Assembly: GCA_008360975.2 (NCBI GenBank) | Contig: CM039182.1 | Location: forward strand, 31,049,566-31,113,565 | DNA from: Lichenostomus cassidix | Lineage: Eukaryota; Chordata; Aves; Passeriformes; Meliphagidae | DNA length: 64,000 bases | Direction: 5' to 3' | In this document: positions 50,069 to 58,688 of the stretch, one piece after another | Position numbering within the stretch: the first letter of the stretch is position 1 | How the letters are laid out: each line of letters starts with the position of its first letter | The notes under the pieces: model-generated | The model's database searches: none | What the model was told of the DNA's origin: nothing | What the model saw: only the letters and a program-made list of their open reading frames with translations | Program-made: the position numbers and the translations under genes

Positions 50069-53000
50069 TCCACGAATTCAGATATTCATGCTCTAGATCA
50101 AAAGGAAGGAGTAATTGTGTTGCAAGCTTTTGTAACTAACCATGGAAGACAAGGCCTGTGTTAGGCTATGCAGGGAGGTGCCTGGTGTCTGGCTGTCTCA
50201 CAGCTCCCTCCTGGCCATGCTGACACAAGCAGACTATGATTCCTCCAGTTCCCAGCACACTGAGATCAACAGACTGACACATCAAGAGCCACTGGAGACT
50301 GTGCCTGCACCCTGGCAGTCAAGCTCATGAGCTCATCCATTGGCAGTCTCCACTAAGACCTTTTCAATTACTGCTTTAGTTACTAAAGTGGTGGCTGGAT
50401 ATGTGTGCTTGTCCACCTCAAAGAAAAATCCCTGATTTCCTGTCAGACTTTATTCTACACATAGCTTTCCTACGTTTTTTTGTTGGGTTTTTTTTTTTTT
50501 TTTGACATACTTAAGTGTATCTGTCTCATAACCATAAGGAACTACATCTCGAGGTTTCTCCTTCCCTACTTAATCCAGCACTGATGATTAACTATGGTAG
50601 GGTATGTCACATACTTAGCAACAGGGGCTCTCTGGCTTGCGAGAAAGGAGAAGGCAAGATGTCTGCAGAGACTTACACCTGACAGAAGTTTGGGACAGGA
50701 GGAGAGAAGCCAAAAGTACTTCACAACAATGACAAATAGAATCAAATAACTCCTTGAGTTCAAACATGCTTCAGGTAAGACTTGATTTGAGTTTTCAAAC
50801 TTGTGATAGATTGGGCATAGAAAAGTGTACAGAAGAGAATTATCACTCCCTTAAGGTATGTGGATCACCTTTATGCTGGATGACATGATTCTGGGTGTGG
50901 AAAAAACACACTTTTGCCTTAGCAGGGCAAGCACATCAATGAATGTCCTGATGTAAATTTTCACATTGTGTCCTTGGATATGCTGAAGTCCTCGACTGCA
51001 GCTGTGACATGTTACTGTGACAAGGAATAAAGTCTGATGTCTTGAGAAATGTCAGGTAGATTTCACTTTCCTATCCTAAACTAAAGCTCACTTTTATAGT
51101 GTCTGATACAATGTCATCCGATAGTCAGAGCTGATTTGGTAGTAGGGTGGGGAGTGCATGGGCCCCATCTAGAGTCACATAAATTCTGTTCAGAATAAGT
51201 GTTTGCTTCAGTGCCCGACACACACCTGCTCTCTCTTAGTAACTGCAACACAGTAATAACATGAGAAAATCCCAGGAGATCATCAGATGAGTGAGGAGCA
51301 GGTGCAATGGGTATAGATGCAGTACAAGGAAGGGGAGCTTTGTGTTTCAGGCTTGGAGAGTTTGGGGCCATGGCAGTCAGAACTGAAGCATTCATTTTTA
51401 CCAGTGGTCTTCCTGAAGGCAGGATGCTTAATCCAGTCCTGTGCTATCTGACATTCCCTAGGCTGATGCATTTGCAAAGAGAGTGTATTACAGAAGAAAT
51501 CATTGCTTGAGTTCCCATGGTGTTATCGATAGACGTTTTCCACAGAATCCAAGTAGGTCAAACAGCTCTTATTTGGTTCACTTGGGATCAAGTGGAACGA
51601 TGCCGAAGGGGATTGCTTGCCAAGTACACGATTTCCACTGTGGCTCTGGTCCAGGCTCTGTCTGATCAGTAAGGTTACACCACCACCAAATTCTTCAAAG
51701 TTGCTGTTGATGGAGTTGAGACAGTTTACAACAAAACCACCACAAGTACAAGCGACAAAGTATGCACCCAAACCTGCACATATTTATTGGGAATCATTTG
51801 AGTTCCATGGCAAAGCAACATCAAGAGCACAAAGGGAGCATGAAAGAACAAAGCAAAAAGAGCCTTTGGGCTGGCAAAGAAGCTTCATTCAGAAATATGG
51901 TTATCTGACACTTGATCTTACACAATCCCGACAGACGATAATTACTCCTTCATATGTCTACATAAATATTCTCACCACCACCCCCAGCTTCAGTCAGTGT
52001 GGTCTTACAGTAATTCAGCACCTTGTGTCTAAGGACTGCAGCATTTTTAATCTAATACAAACTACCCTACAAGTGGACTTACAGTTTTGTGTCATTACTG
52101 TCTCTGCTGTTTGCAGCTGCTGGCCTCTCGTCTCTCTCTGTCCAAACGCAACCTATGTAAGTGCTGGCAGAGAGTAGAGAGGGAACCAATGAAACTGGAG
52201 CACGCAGACAGCTGTCTTTCCCTCCCCCTTCATGCCCTCTCTTTTTTTTTCCCCTTTGTAAAGATATTAGGATGTTGCTCTGTTCAGCATTACAAGCCTC
52301 ACTGTGCACAAGAGAGCCATGCCTAAATAGGTCCAAAAATATCAGTCAGTGTGTTTGGTGAAAAACCAACAAATGTTAAGAACAGCTTAGAGAGCAAGCC
52401 AGAAGTGACACAGAAGAAGATAGTTTGGTATCTTAAAAAGGGGGTGGGGGGTGGGAAGGATGCAAAATACAGGTGGCGATTTGGGGTGAGAGTATTTTTG
52501 AGGCAGAGAAATGGGTGGATATTAGAACAAGGAAAGAAAGTAGCAAAAACTAATGGGAAAAGCAAGACACAGATTTACACAGGAAGAAGCTGCAGAAAAT
52601 AAAGAAAATTAAAAGATTAGGAAAACATAAACAAAATGTAGAACTGACAAAGAAGAAAGACAGAAAAGTGAACATATGGATACAGAGAAAAGATAATTAA
52701 AATATCAAAAACAAGGAGCCAAGCTCTTTATAGTTAAAATATCTATACATTGTGAGAGACACCAAGAGTAGAGACTCAGCACTAAGTGGATTTTTGTAGT
52801 TTGGGCTGTTGTGCAAACCAGCCACCCTCATGTGATACTATGCCTGAGCTACATCTTGCCAGGAACCTCATATTTCAGTGGGTCTCTGCTCACCCACACA
52901 TTTCCATGCTGTGCTCTTTTCCTCTGTGACAACACACTTCTAGAGTTCTGAGCCTGAAAGAAAGCAGTGATGAAAGACTTTTGTTTAATTTTTTCCTATT

Positions 53001-54139
53001 TATGATATTTTTCTTTCATAGATCCCCATAGCAGTTGAGACTCCTGTTGGGACACACATCCTCAGACTTGATCTTTGTTCTATATAACTCAACGGGTGAC
53101 TACTGCTGACTTCAATCAGAGCCCAGAGAACAACCAGTATCAGGGTGCAGAGGGAAGGTACAGGTTGATGTGGGAACAATGTTGAAACGGGCAGACTCAG
53201 AAAGCTTAAGCTGGCAGAAAGAATTTGAGCAAGAGTGACGTTTGGAATTTGGGAAAGAGTAGGTGGTATAGGAGCAACTGTGGATGGTAAAAATAAAAAA
53301 TGAAAGTCATGGTGCCCCTACTGAAACCACCTACACTACCACCATATTTTATCTGTCACTCCAATCACTTGCTGAGTTGAGACAGAGTTTTACTCTCTGC
53401 ACCCTAGACACAAATTTTCAAAAACACTGTACCTACAGCCTCATATGTAAATCCAGCGAAAATTTGAAAGTTTCCATAGGACTTAAAACCTCTGTCTCTC
53501 ACTATAAAAAAAAGGGAGTGCAACCTTGATAGTACATCTGTCCATTCTTCATACCACCCCTCCTTCAGGAGGTGCTCCATACTCTGCTTCCCAGAGCTGA
53601 GTGCTCAGGAGAGCTGTGATGCTCTGAACAGCCTCACTGCAGACTCCCACACAGTGTACAGTGGCTGGAGCTCTCGTGGAGCTCAGCCCTGGCCCCAGAC
53701 TTGACCCTGTGGTGGAGGTGGCCCAGTCTCCTGCTCATCTGATGACCACTGGATCATCAGCAGGTCCTGTCTCTGCCTCAGACCTCCTTGGATGAAGGGG
53801 ATGGCACCCTGACCAGGGCCACTTCTCTGCCTTGGCAGTGGATTCTCCAAGGGCAAAGCCCTACTCTTGCTGCTCCCTGGCACTGACTAGGAGGCACTGA
53901 GATTTGGCTGAGCTGTAAACTGTGAATTACTACTTGTTTGTCTGAACACAAATAATTCAGCATTTGTAGGACCAGTTATGGTCCTACCCAACTGTTGCTG
54001 CTGTGAAACAAAAAAATCTGCCATGTAGACAGAGCAGGAGTTCAAGCAGTTTCAGGGAATTTATAGCTGAAAGGAGGGAGCTTTAATTACATTTTCTAAA
54101 AGAACAATAGTGGGATGTCCTTAGAATCACAGTTCACAA
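50069..54139. other. Intergenic upstream of SP4, no gene recognised
   Basis: Contains a poly-T run near 50,487-50,503 and a G-rich run at 52,440-52,458 (G5-T-G6-T-G3). A 186-codon open frame with a TTG start lies at 51,617-52,177 but has no ATG start near its beginning and no recognised domain. Short frames elsewhere look like chance. Confidence 0.6.
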
Positions 54140-54345
54140 CATTGTTCTATCACTACAAATAGTTCTTGCAAATAGTCTCCATCTTTCTTGTAGGTTCCCT
54201 TCAAGTACTGGAAGGCTGCAAAAAGGTTAACCCTTACGCCTTCCCTTTTGGGCTGAAAAAACCCAAATCTCTCAGCCTTCCCTTGTAGGAGAGGTGCTCC
54301 ATGCCACTAATCACAATGGAGGCTGTTCATCTTGCACTTGACCAA
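54140..54345 (-). mobile_element. CR1 LINE internal fragment
   Basis: Plus-strand blocks 'tcaagtactggaaggctgca', 'tctcagccttcccttgtagg' and 'gagaggtgctccatgccact' are reverse complements of CR1 3' ORF2 sequence, parallel to 36,861-37,227. It is the last transposon before the SP4 CpG island, ~350 bp from its edge. Confidence 0.88.
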
Positions 54346-54763
54346 CAACTTGGGCACATAGCATAGAAAATTTAAACTGACGGGATCAGCACACAGACAC
54401 CATTTTCATTCACTTTTTTTTCCAAATCTGAGTAAGGTTAACAGGCGGCGGTTGTTTCAGATCTACCATTTCTTACACCACACAGCTGCCACGACCAGCT
54501 TTGGCTTGCCCAGCCACAGCTCCGAACCAGTCAGGCTGAGCAGGGCCGGATCCGCAGGGAACAGCAGCACGAGCATCGGTGAAAACAACAGCACAACCGT
54601 CATTCGCCTGGTGTGAATCCGACGACGACCGGCCTGGAGCAGCACAGGCTGCCAGGGGACCGACTCTCGCTTTGTGCATCTGCAGCGAGGCTGAGGGCTG
54701 AGGGCTCACGGCTGACCCGCCCCGAACCGCGCCGGAGGCACCTGCCGGGCACGACATCCGCGC

Positions 54764-54774
54764 TGCGCATGCGC
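54764..54774. promoter_or_regulatory. NRF1 binding site
   Basis: TGCGCATGCGC, a match to the near-palindromic NRF1 consensus, at the upstream edge of the CpG island. NRF1 sites are typical of core promoters with dispersed starts. It lies 24 bp from the ZNF143-type site. Confidence 0.75.
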
Positions 54775-54797
54775 CACCGCGCCACTGCCAGCCCAGA

Positions 54798-54817
54798 ACT
54801 ACAGATCCCAGCGTGCC
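54798..54817 (+). promoter_or_regulatory. ZNF143/THAP11-type site (SBS)
   Basis: ACTACAGATCCCAGCGTGCC fits the long ACTACAnnTCCCAGnnTGC consensus throughout its fixed positions. A match of this length is very unlikely by chance. Such sites lie near transcription starts, often in divergent promoters, and at chromatin-loop anchors. Confidence 0.8.
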
Positions 54818-54841
54818 CCCCGCGCCCGCCGCCGCGGCCGA

Positions 54842-54847
54842 GCCAAT
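54842..54847 (+). promoter_or_regulatory. CCAAT box
   Basis: GAGCCAATGGGG contains the NF-Y core CCAAT with good flanks. With the NRF1 and ZNF143 sites within 80 bp upstream, it marks a compact core promoter about 1 kb before the SP4 start codon. Confidence 0.65.
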
Positions 54848-54987
54848 GGGGAGGGAGGAGGCAGCTCCCGCCTCACGCAGCAGGTGTGGAAGCAATCCCC
54901 GAGCCGCCCTTCCCCCGCCCGCAGGCGGAGGGCTGGCGCGGGAGGCTGTTACAAAGGAGTGGAGCGGCGGGAGAGGGAGCGGGCCCT

Positions 54988-55005
54988 GGCTTCCATATGG
55001 AAGCC
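54988..55005. promoter_or_regulatory. Perfect 18-bp palindrome with ETS half-sites
   Basis: GGCTTCCATATGGAAGCC is its own reverse complement. It contains two inverted ETS-type cores (TTCC and GGAA) around CATATG, an E-box-like core. It lies inside the SP4 CpG island. Whether a dimeric factor binds it is unknown. Confidence 0.6.
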
Positions 55006-55435
55006 GTAGTGGAGTCTCCTCCCCGCTCCCTGGACGGCCGAGGAAGCGGGAGCGGGGACCGCACCCCCGGGAAAGCGGCGGCTCGGGGGCTTCCCGCGCG
55101 CTGTCAGTTACGGGCGCGCCAGGCGGGCGGACGCCACCGGGTTGGCCGGCGGCCGCGCGCGGCCCCGCCCGCCCCCTCGCCGGATTCGCTGGCGACCGGG
55201 GCGCGCGTACCGTCAATCATCGGCCCGAGCCGCGACGGGACCCGGGGCTGAGGGCTCGGCCTGGCCCCGCCCCTCCGCGGCCGCGGCCCCGCCCCCGTCC
55301 GCCCCTCCGCTCGGCGCTGTCAAGCGAGCGGCGCGAGCGCGGAAGCCCGGGCCGCCCGCAGCCCCCGCCCCCGCGGAGCGCGCGCGCCTCGGCGGCCACG
55401 CCCCCTCCCGCCGGCGCGGACGGGCAGAGGACCGT

Positions 55436-55454
55436 GAGGAGGAGGAGGAGGAGG
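55436..55454 (+). repeat. (GGA)n short tandem repeat
   Basis: About six GAG/GGA triplets within the SP4 CpG island, probably in the 5' UTR if transcription starts at the upstream motif cluster. G-rich and able to form unusual structure. Confidence 0.8.
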
Positions 55455-55794
55455 CAGAGGGCCCTGGGCCGCGGCCCGCCCCCGGCCCGCCCCCTGTGCC
55501 TGCGGCGTGGGGAGCCGGGCTGAGGCGGAGCGGGGCGACCGAGGGGCCGGCGGCTGGGCTCGGTTTCCTGCTCAGTGGGCGTCGTTGGGGCCCCGGCGGG
55601 CCCCGCCCCCGCGCCGCCCACCCCGGCCCCCGGCTGTCACTCAAGGCGGCGGGCTGAGGCCGGCGGCAGCGGCGGGCGGAGAGAGAGGCAGCTACGCCAC
55701 AGCCCAGCGGCGGCCATTCGTGGAAAAATAGGCCGTCCCGCTCCTCCCAGCTCCGGCTGCGACCGGCCTTCTCCCCGCTACCCCCACCCCACCC

Positions 55795-56219
55795 CACCCT
55801 CCGCCTCCTCCTCCTCCTTCTCCTCCCCCCTAGAGCGGCGCCTCAGCGGGGCATTAATGCGGGATGAGCGGTATGTAACCCCCTCCCTCTCTCCCTCCTG
55901 TGCACACCCCTCCCTCCCTCCGCTCCTCCCTCCACCCTTCATCGCCCCTCTATCCCGCCCTCTCGGGTTCCCCCTTTTCTTCCCTCTGTTACCCCCTTCT
56001 TACCCCGCTCTTCTCTCGCTGCCCCTCCGCCCATCCGTGCTGCTTCCTCTTGTGCCCCCTTTCTTCTCTTCCTCTCCTGCCTGCCCCTCCGGCTTGCCTC
56101 CTCCGTACCTCCCTCCTCCATTCCCCCTTTCTTCGCTAACCCTCCCTCCTGTGCACATCCCTCCCTCCTTCATTCCTCTTTTCCTCCCTCTTTCCCTCCC
56201 ATGCACAACCCTCCTCCTG
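55795..56219 (+). repeat. Long pyrimidine-rich tract with repeated modules
   Basis: Roughly 420 bp, overwhelmingly C and T on the plus strand. It is interrupted only around the SP4 start codon and by a few short words. A module like CCCTCCTGTGCACA-CCCTCCCTCC appears at about 55,894-55,921 and 56,142-56,167, and in altered form at 56,194-56,217. Such homopurine/homopyrimidine DNA can form triplex structures and stall replication. Confidence 0.8.
55864..55870 (+). CDS. SP4: SP4 transcription factor, coding exon 1
   Basis: Only 7 coding bases: ATG AGC G, followed by the donor GTATGT at 55,871. With the first two bases of exon 2 it gives Met-Ser-Asp, then Gln-Lys-Lys-Glu-Glu, the known SP4 N-terminus. 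This start was chosen because it restores that N-terminus, has G at -3, and keeps frame through exons 2 and 3. The tiny coding exon could be missed by automatic annotation. Confidence 0.92.
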
Positions 56220-56543
56220 CCCCCTAAAGCATCGGCGGCCACTCAGTGGCCGTCGATGCTTTAGGGGGCAGGAGGAGGAGGAGGGTTGTGGGTGGTTTTT
56301 TCCTGCTGTCTCTGGGAGAGGAAACCAAACCTCCCCTTTCTGGGTGTTAACTCTCCAGCCCCCATGGGTTGGGTTTCAAACCACGTTTCTTAGGACTCGT
56401 TCTTTTGTAATAATGATTTGTACTGTTGTTTTTATGAAGAGGCAAAAGCGACACACTGGGAGCCGAAAAGGATATGCTCGTAGGTTTTGTTATTGTATAA
56501 ATGAAGGTGAATAATTAACCTGTTACACTTGATATTTTTGCAG
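55871..56543 (+). other. SP4 intron 1
   Basis: 673 nt, donor GTATGT, acceptor TTTTTGCAG. The first half is a pyrimidine-rich tract, followed by an 87-bp foldback at 56,204-56,290. The second half is ordinary. Short for a first intron in this family. Confidence 0.9.
56204..56290. repeat. 87-bp near-perfect foldback in SP4 intron 1
   Basis: The left arm 56,204-56,243 and right arm 56,245-56,290 are reverse complements around one base (56,244). The inner 33 bp pair with a single G/T mismatch (56,235 with 56,253), which would be a G-U wobble in RNA. A 6-nt GAGGAG bulge (56,278-56,283) precedes 7 more outer pairs. No other structure in the window is close to this. In pre-mRNA it would be a ~40-bp stem with an unusually tight loop. 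Confidence 0.95.
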
Positions 56544-56644
56544 ATCAAAAGAAGGAGGAAACTATGCCCACAGAGGGAGAGAAATCTCCCGAGGCAGAGA
56601 ATAACAACAATAATAATAAAAAAGGGAAAACTGGAGGCTCACAG
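56544..56644 (+). CDS. SP4: SP4 transcription factor, coding exon 2
   Basis: 101 bp, between acceptor TTTTTGCAG and donor GTAAAG. It completes codon 3 and encodes residues 3-36, ending at a codon boundary (Gly-Gly-Ser-Gln). It is a charged, low-complexity N-terminal segment: Gln-Lys-Lys-Glu-Glu, then a Glu/Pro-containing stretch, six consecutive Asn (residues 22-27), then Lys-rich. From memory, mammalian SP4 has an alanine run and fewer Asn here. An internal in-frame ATG (Met10, 56,565-56,567) could serve as an alternative start. Confidence 0.93.
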
Positions 56645-57139
56645 GTAAAGAACACACACCCGAATAGGGAAGTGCACAAACTATTAGCATTTAAAATGAA
56701 ATGTTCAGCTAACAGCATTTCCTGCTCAGGGCATCTTTCTTTGGGTTGAATGAAACGCAGTTGGTTGGGTGCAATGTTTTTACTGCCTGGACATGTTTGT
56801 TTGATTGCATTTTGCAGTGATCAGCTGCTTTCTATGTAATAGAAGTATTTTTTCATTTTTTTCTTTAATTTAGGGGGGAATAAAAGACTGAATTGAGGAT
56901 GCAGTTGAGGTCTTGGCTGTCACATAATCATTGATAATTAGGGACTTTTAAGGACAAGTTTAAATATTATTTACAACAATTCATACTTCCTTATTAAGAG
57001 CTGTGTCATTGGTCTCTATGCAGAAGCACCTTTTTTTTTTTGTGCTTCCTGTGCAAACCTTAATCCTGACTTTTGAGGGTTCATACTTGCGCTCTTCTCC
57101 TGAATCTTTTCTGTTTTCTCTCTTTGTGGTTATGGATAG
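56645..57139 (+). other. SP4 intron 2
   Basis: 495 nt, donor GTAAAG, acceptor ...TTATGGATAG. The pyrimidine tract (TTTTCTGTTTTCTCTCTTTG) lies slightly upstream of the AG, separated by a purine-containing stretch. A T10 run occurs near 57,032. Nothing else noted. Confidence 0.9.
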
Positions 57140-58688
57140 GATTCTCAGCCTTCACCTCTCGCTTTGCTAGCAGCCACTTGCAGCAAAATAGGAACTCCTG
57201 GTGAGAATCAAGGAACTGGACAGCAACAGATTATTATAGACCCAAATCAAGGTTTGGTGCAGCTTCAGAATCAGCCACAGCAGTTGGAATTGGTAACAAC
57301 TCAGCTTGCTGGAAATGCTTGGCAGCTCGTTGCTGCTGCTCCTTCTGCTTCAAAAGAAAATAATGTTGCTCAGCAAGGATCTTCGGTTGCCTCAACTGCT
57401 GCAAGTCCCTCCAGCAGTAACAATGGAAGTACATCTCCTTCAAAAACCAAATCGGGCAATTCTTCTACAACGACCCCTGGACAATTCCAAGTCATTCAAG
57501 TACAAAATCCAAGCGGGAGTGTCCAATACCAAGTGATTCCACAGATTCAGACAACGGAAGGTCAAATCAATCCATCTAATGCTACTGGTCTACAAGACAT
57601 ACAGGGTCAAATTCAGCTTATTCCTGCCGGGAATAATCAAGCTATCCTCACAACTGCAAACAGGACAGCTTCGGGGAATGTTATTGCTCAAAACCTAGCA
57701 AATCAGACAGTTCCAGTCCAAATTAGGCCTGGTGTATCCATACCACTGCAACTGCAAACTATTCCTGGTACTCAGGCACAAGTTGTAACAACGCTACCTA
57801 TAAACATTGGTGGGGTAACACTGGCACTGCCTGTAATTAACAATGTTGCCACTGGAGGAAGTTCGGGGCAAGTTGGCCAGTCTACTGAGAGTGGAGTTTC
57901 CAATGGGAATCAGCTGACATCTACACCTGTCACTTCTGCCTCTGGTAGTACCATGCCGGAGTCTCCTTCCTCATCTTCCACAGCTACAACCACTGCCTCA
58001 ACATCTCTGACTAGCAGTGACACACTGGTAAGCTCTGCAGAAACAGGCCAGTACACAAGCACAGCAGGCAGCAGCTCAGAGCAGGCGACTGAAGAACCTC
58101 AAACATCTGCTACAGACTCCGAAGCCCAGAGCTCCAGTCAGCTTCAGTCCAATGGACTACAGAATGTCCAGGATCAGTCAGGTTCCCTTCAGCAGGTCCA
58201 AATCGTAGGCCAGCCTATTCTGCAGCAGATACAGATCCAGCAGCCTCAACAGCAAATTATTCAGGCCATTCCTCCACAGTCATTTCAGCTCCAGTCAGGG
58301 CAGACTATACAGACCATCCAGCAGCAGCCTTTGCAGAATGTTCAGCTGCAGGCAGTGAGCCCAACTCAGGTGCTCATCAGGGCTCCAACTTTAACACCAT
58401 CAGGACAGATCAGCTGGCAAACTGTGCAGGTTCAGAATCTGCAAAGCCTTTCAAATCTTCAAGTTCAAAATGCTGGGTTACCCCAACAACTAACCATTAC
58501 CCCTGTGTCTTCAAGTGGTGGCACAGCCATTGCACAGATTGCTCCGGTGGCTGTTGCTGGTACCCCCATCACCCTGAATGCTGCCCAACTTGCTTCAGTA
58601 CCTAATCTTCAAACAGTAAGTGTTGCCAACCTGAGTGCTGCAGGTGTTCAAGTTCAAGGAGTTCCTGTTACCATTACCAGCGTTGCAG
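57140..58688 (+). CDS. SP4: SP4 transcription factor, exon 3 (transactivation region), gene 3'-incomplete
   Basis: SP4 is a nuclear Sp/KLF factor that binds GC and GT boxes and is prominent in neurons. This 1,549-bp exon encodes residues 37-552 and ends in phase 1 before the donor GTGAGT. It opens with the Sp box (SPLALLAATCSKIG, residues 41-54). A Gln-rich region A follows (residues ~58-85 and ~128-250, with VQYQVIPQIQ and IQLIPAGNNQAIL). A Ser/Thr-rich segment spans ~290-367. Gln-rich region B spans ~370-483 (VGQPILQQIQIQQPQQQ, ISWQTVQVQNLQ). A hydrophobic stretch ends at ITSVAG. The match to SP4, rather than SP1 or SP3, rests on IIIDPNQGLVQLQNQPQQLE and NQTVPVQIRPGVSIPLQL. There are no frame breaks. 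The C-terminal domain with three C2H2 zinc fingers is encoded by later exons beyond the window. Reading past 58,688 into the intron gives a false extension to 58,810. Confidence 0.98.

Larger units (their letters stand above)
54700..55870 (+). promoter_or_regulatory. SP4: SP4 CpG island: promoter and 5' untranslated region
   Basis: About 1.2 kb of very GC-rich, CpG-dense DNA in sharp contrast to both flanks. It has many GC boxes (e.g. GGCCCCGCCCCT at 55,263-55,274; GGCCCCGCCCCC at 55,285-55,296), a CCAAT box, an NRF1 site and a ZNF143 site, with no clear TATA box. This is the layout of a broad CpG-island promoter. GC boxes are bound by the Sp family, so SP4 could regulate itself. The transcription start cannot be placed from sequence. 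The long open frames on both strands result from stop-poor GC-rich DNA and are not genes. A divergent non-coding transcript to the left is possible. Confidence 0.9.
55857..56604 (+). other. Upstream ORF overlapping the SP4 start (spliced)
   Basis: An ATG at 55,857-55,859 lies 7 nt before the SP4 ATG in a different frame. After splicing of intron 1 it reads 24 codons and stops at TAA 56,602-56,604 inside exon 2. Its context is weak (T at -3, C at +4), while the SP4 ATG has G at -3, so leaky scanning would allow SP4 translation. The sequence is seen; a regulatory effect is inferred. Confidence 0.5.

Noticed and set aside
51617..52177. 186-codon open frame upstream of SP4
   Set aside because: It starts at TTG rather than ATG, shows no domain, and an open frame of this length is about what chance gives once in 64 kb over six frames. 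A decayed retroelement is possible but I could not name one.
52440..52458. G-quadruplex at the G5-T-G6-T-G3 run
   Set aside because: Only three runs of three or more G are present, and the fourth nearby run is GG, so a canonical intramolecular quadruplex is not supported.
54473..55797. Long open frames on both strands in the CpG island (up to 247 codons)
   Set aside because: They overlap one another in many frames and are rich in Pro, Arg, Gly and Ala, as stop-poor GC-rich DNA always is. None has a credible start, splice context or domain.
56204..56290. Calling the intron 1 foldback a microRNA gene
   Set aside because: The terminal loop is only about 1-3 nt and the stem is almost fully paired, unlike typical precursor hairpins. 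There is no expression evidence, so it is kept as an unexplained structure.
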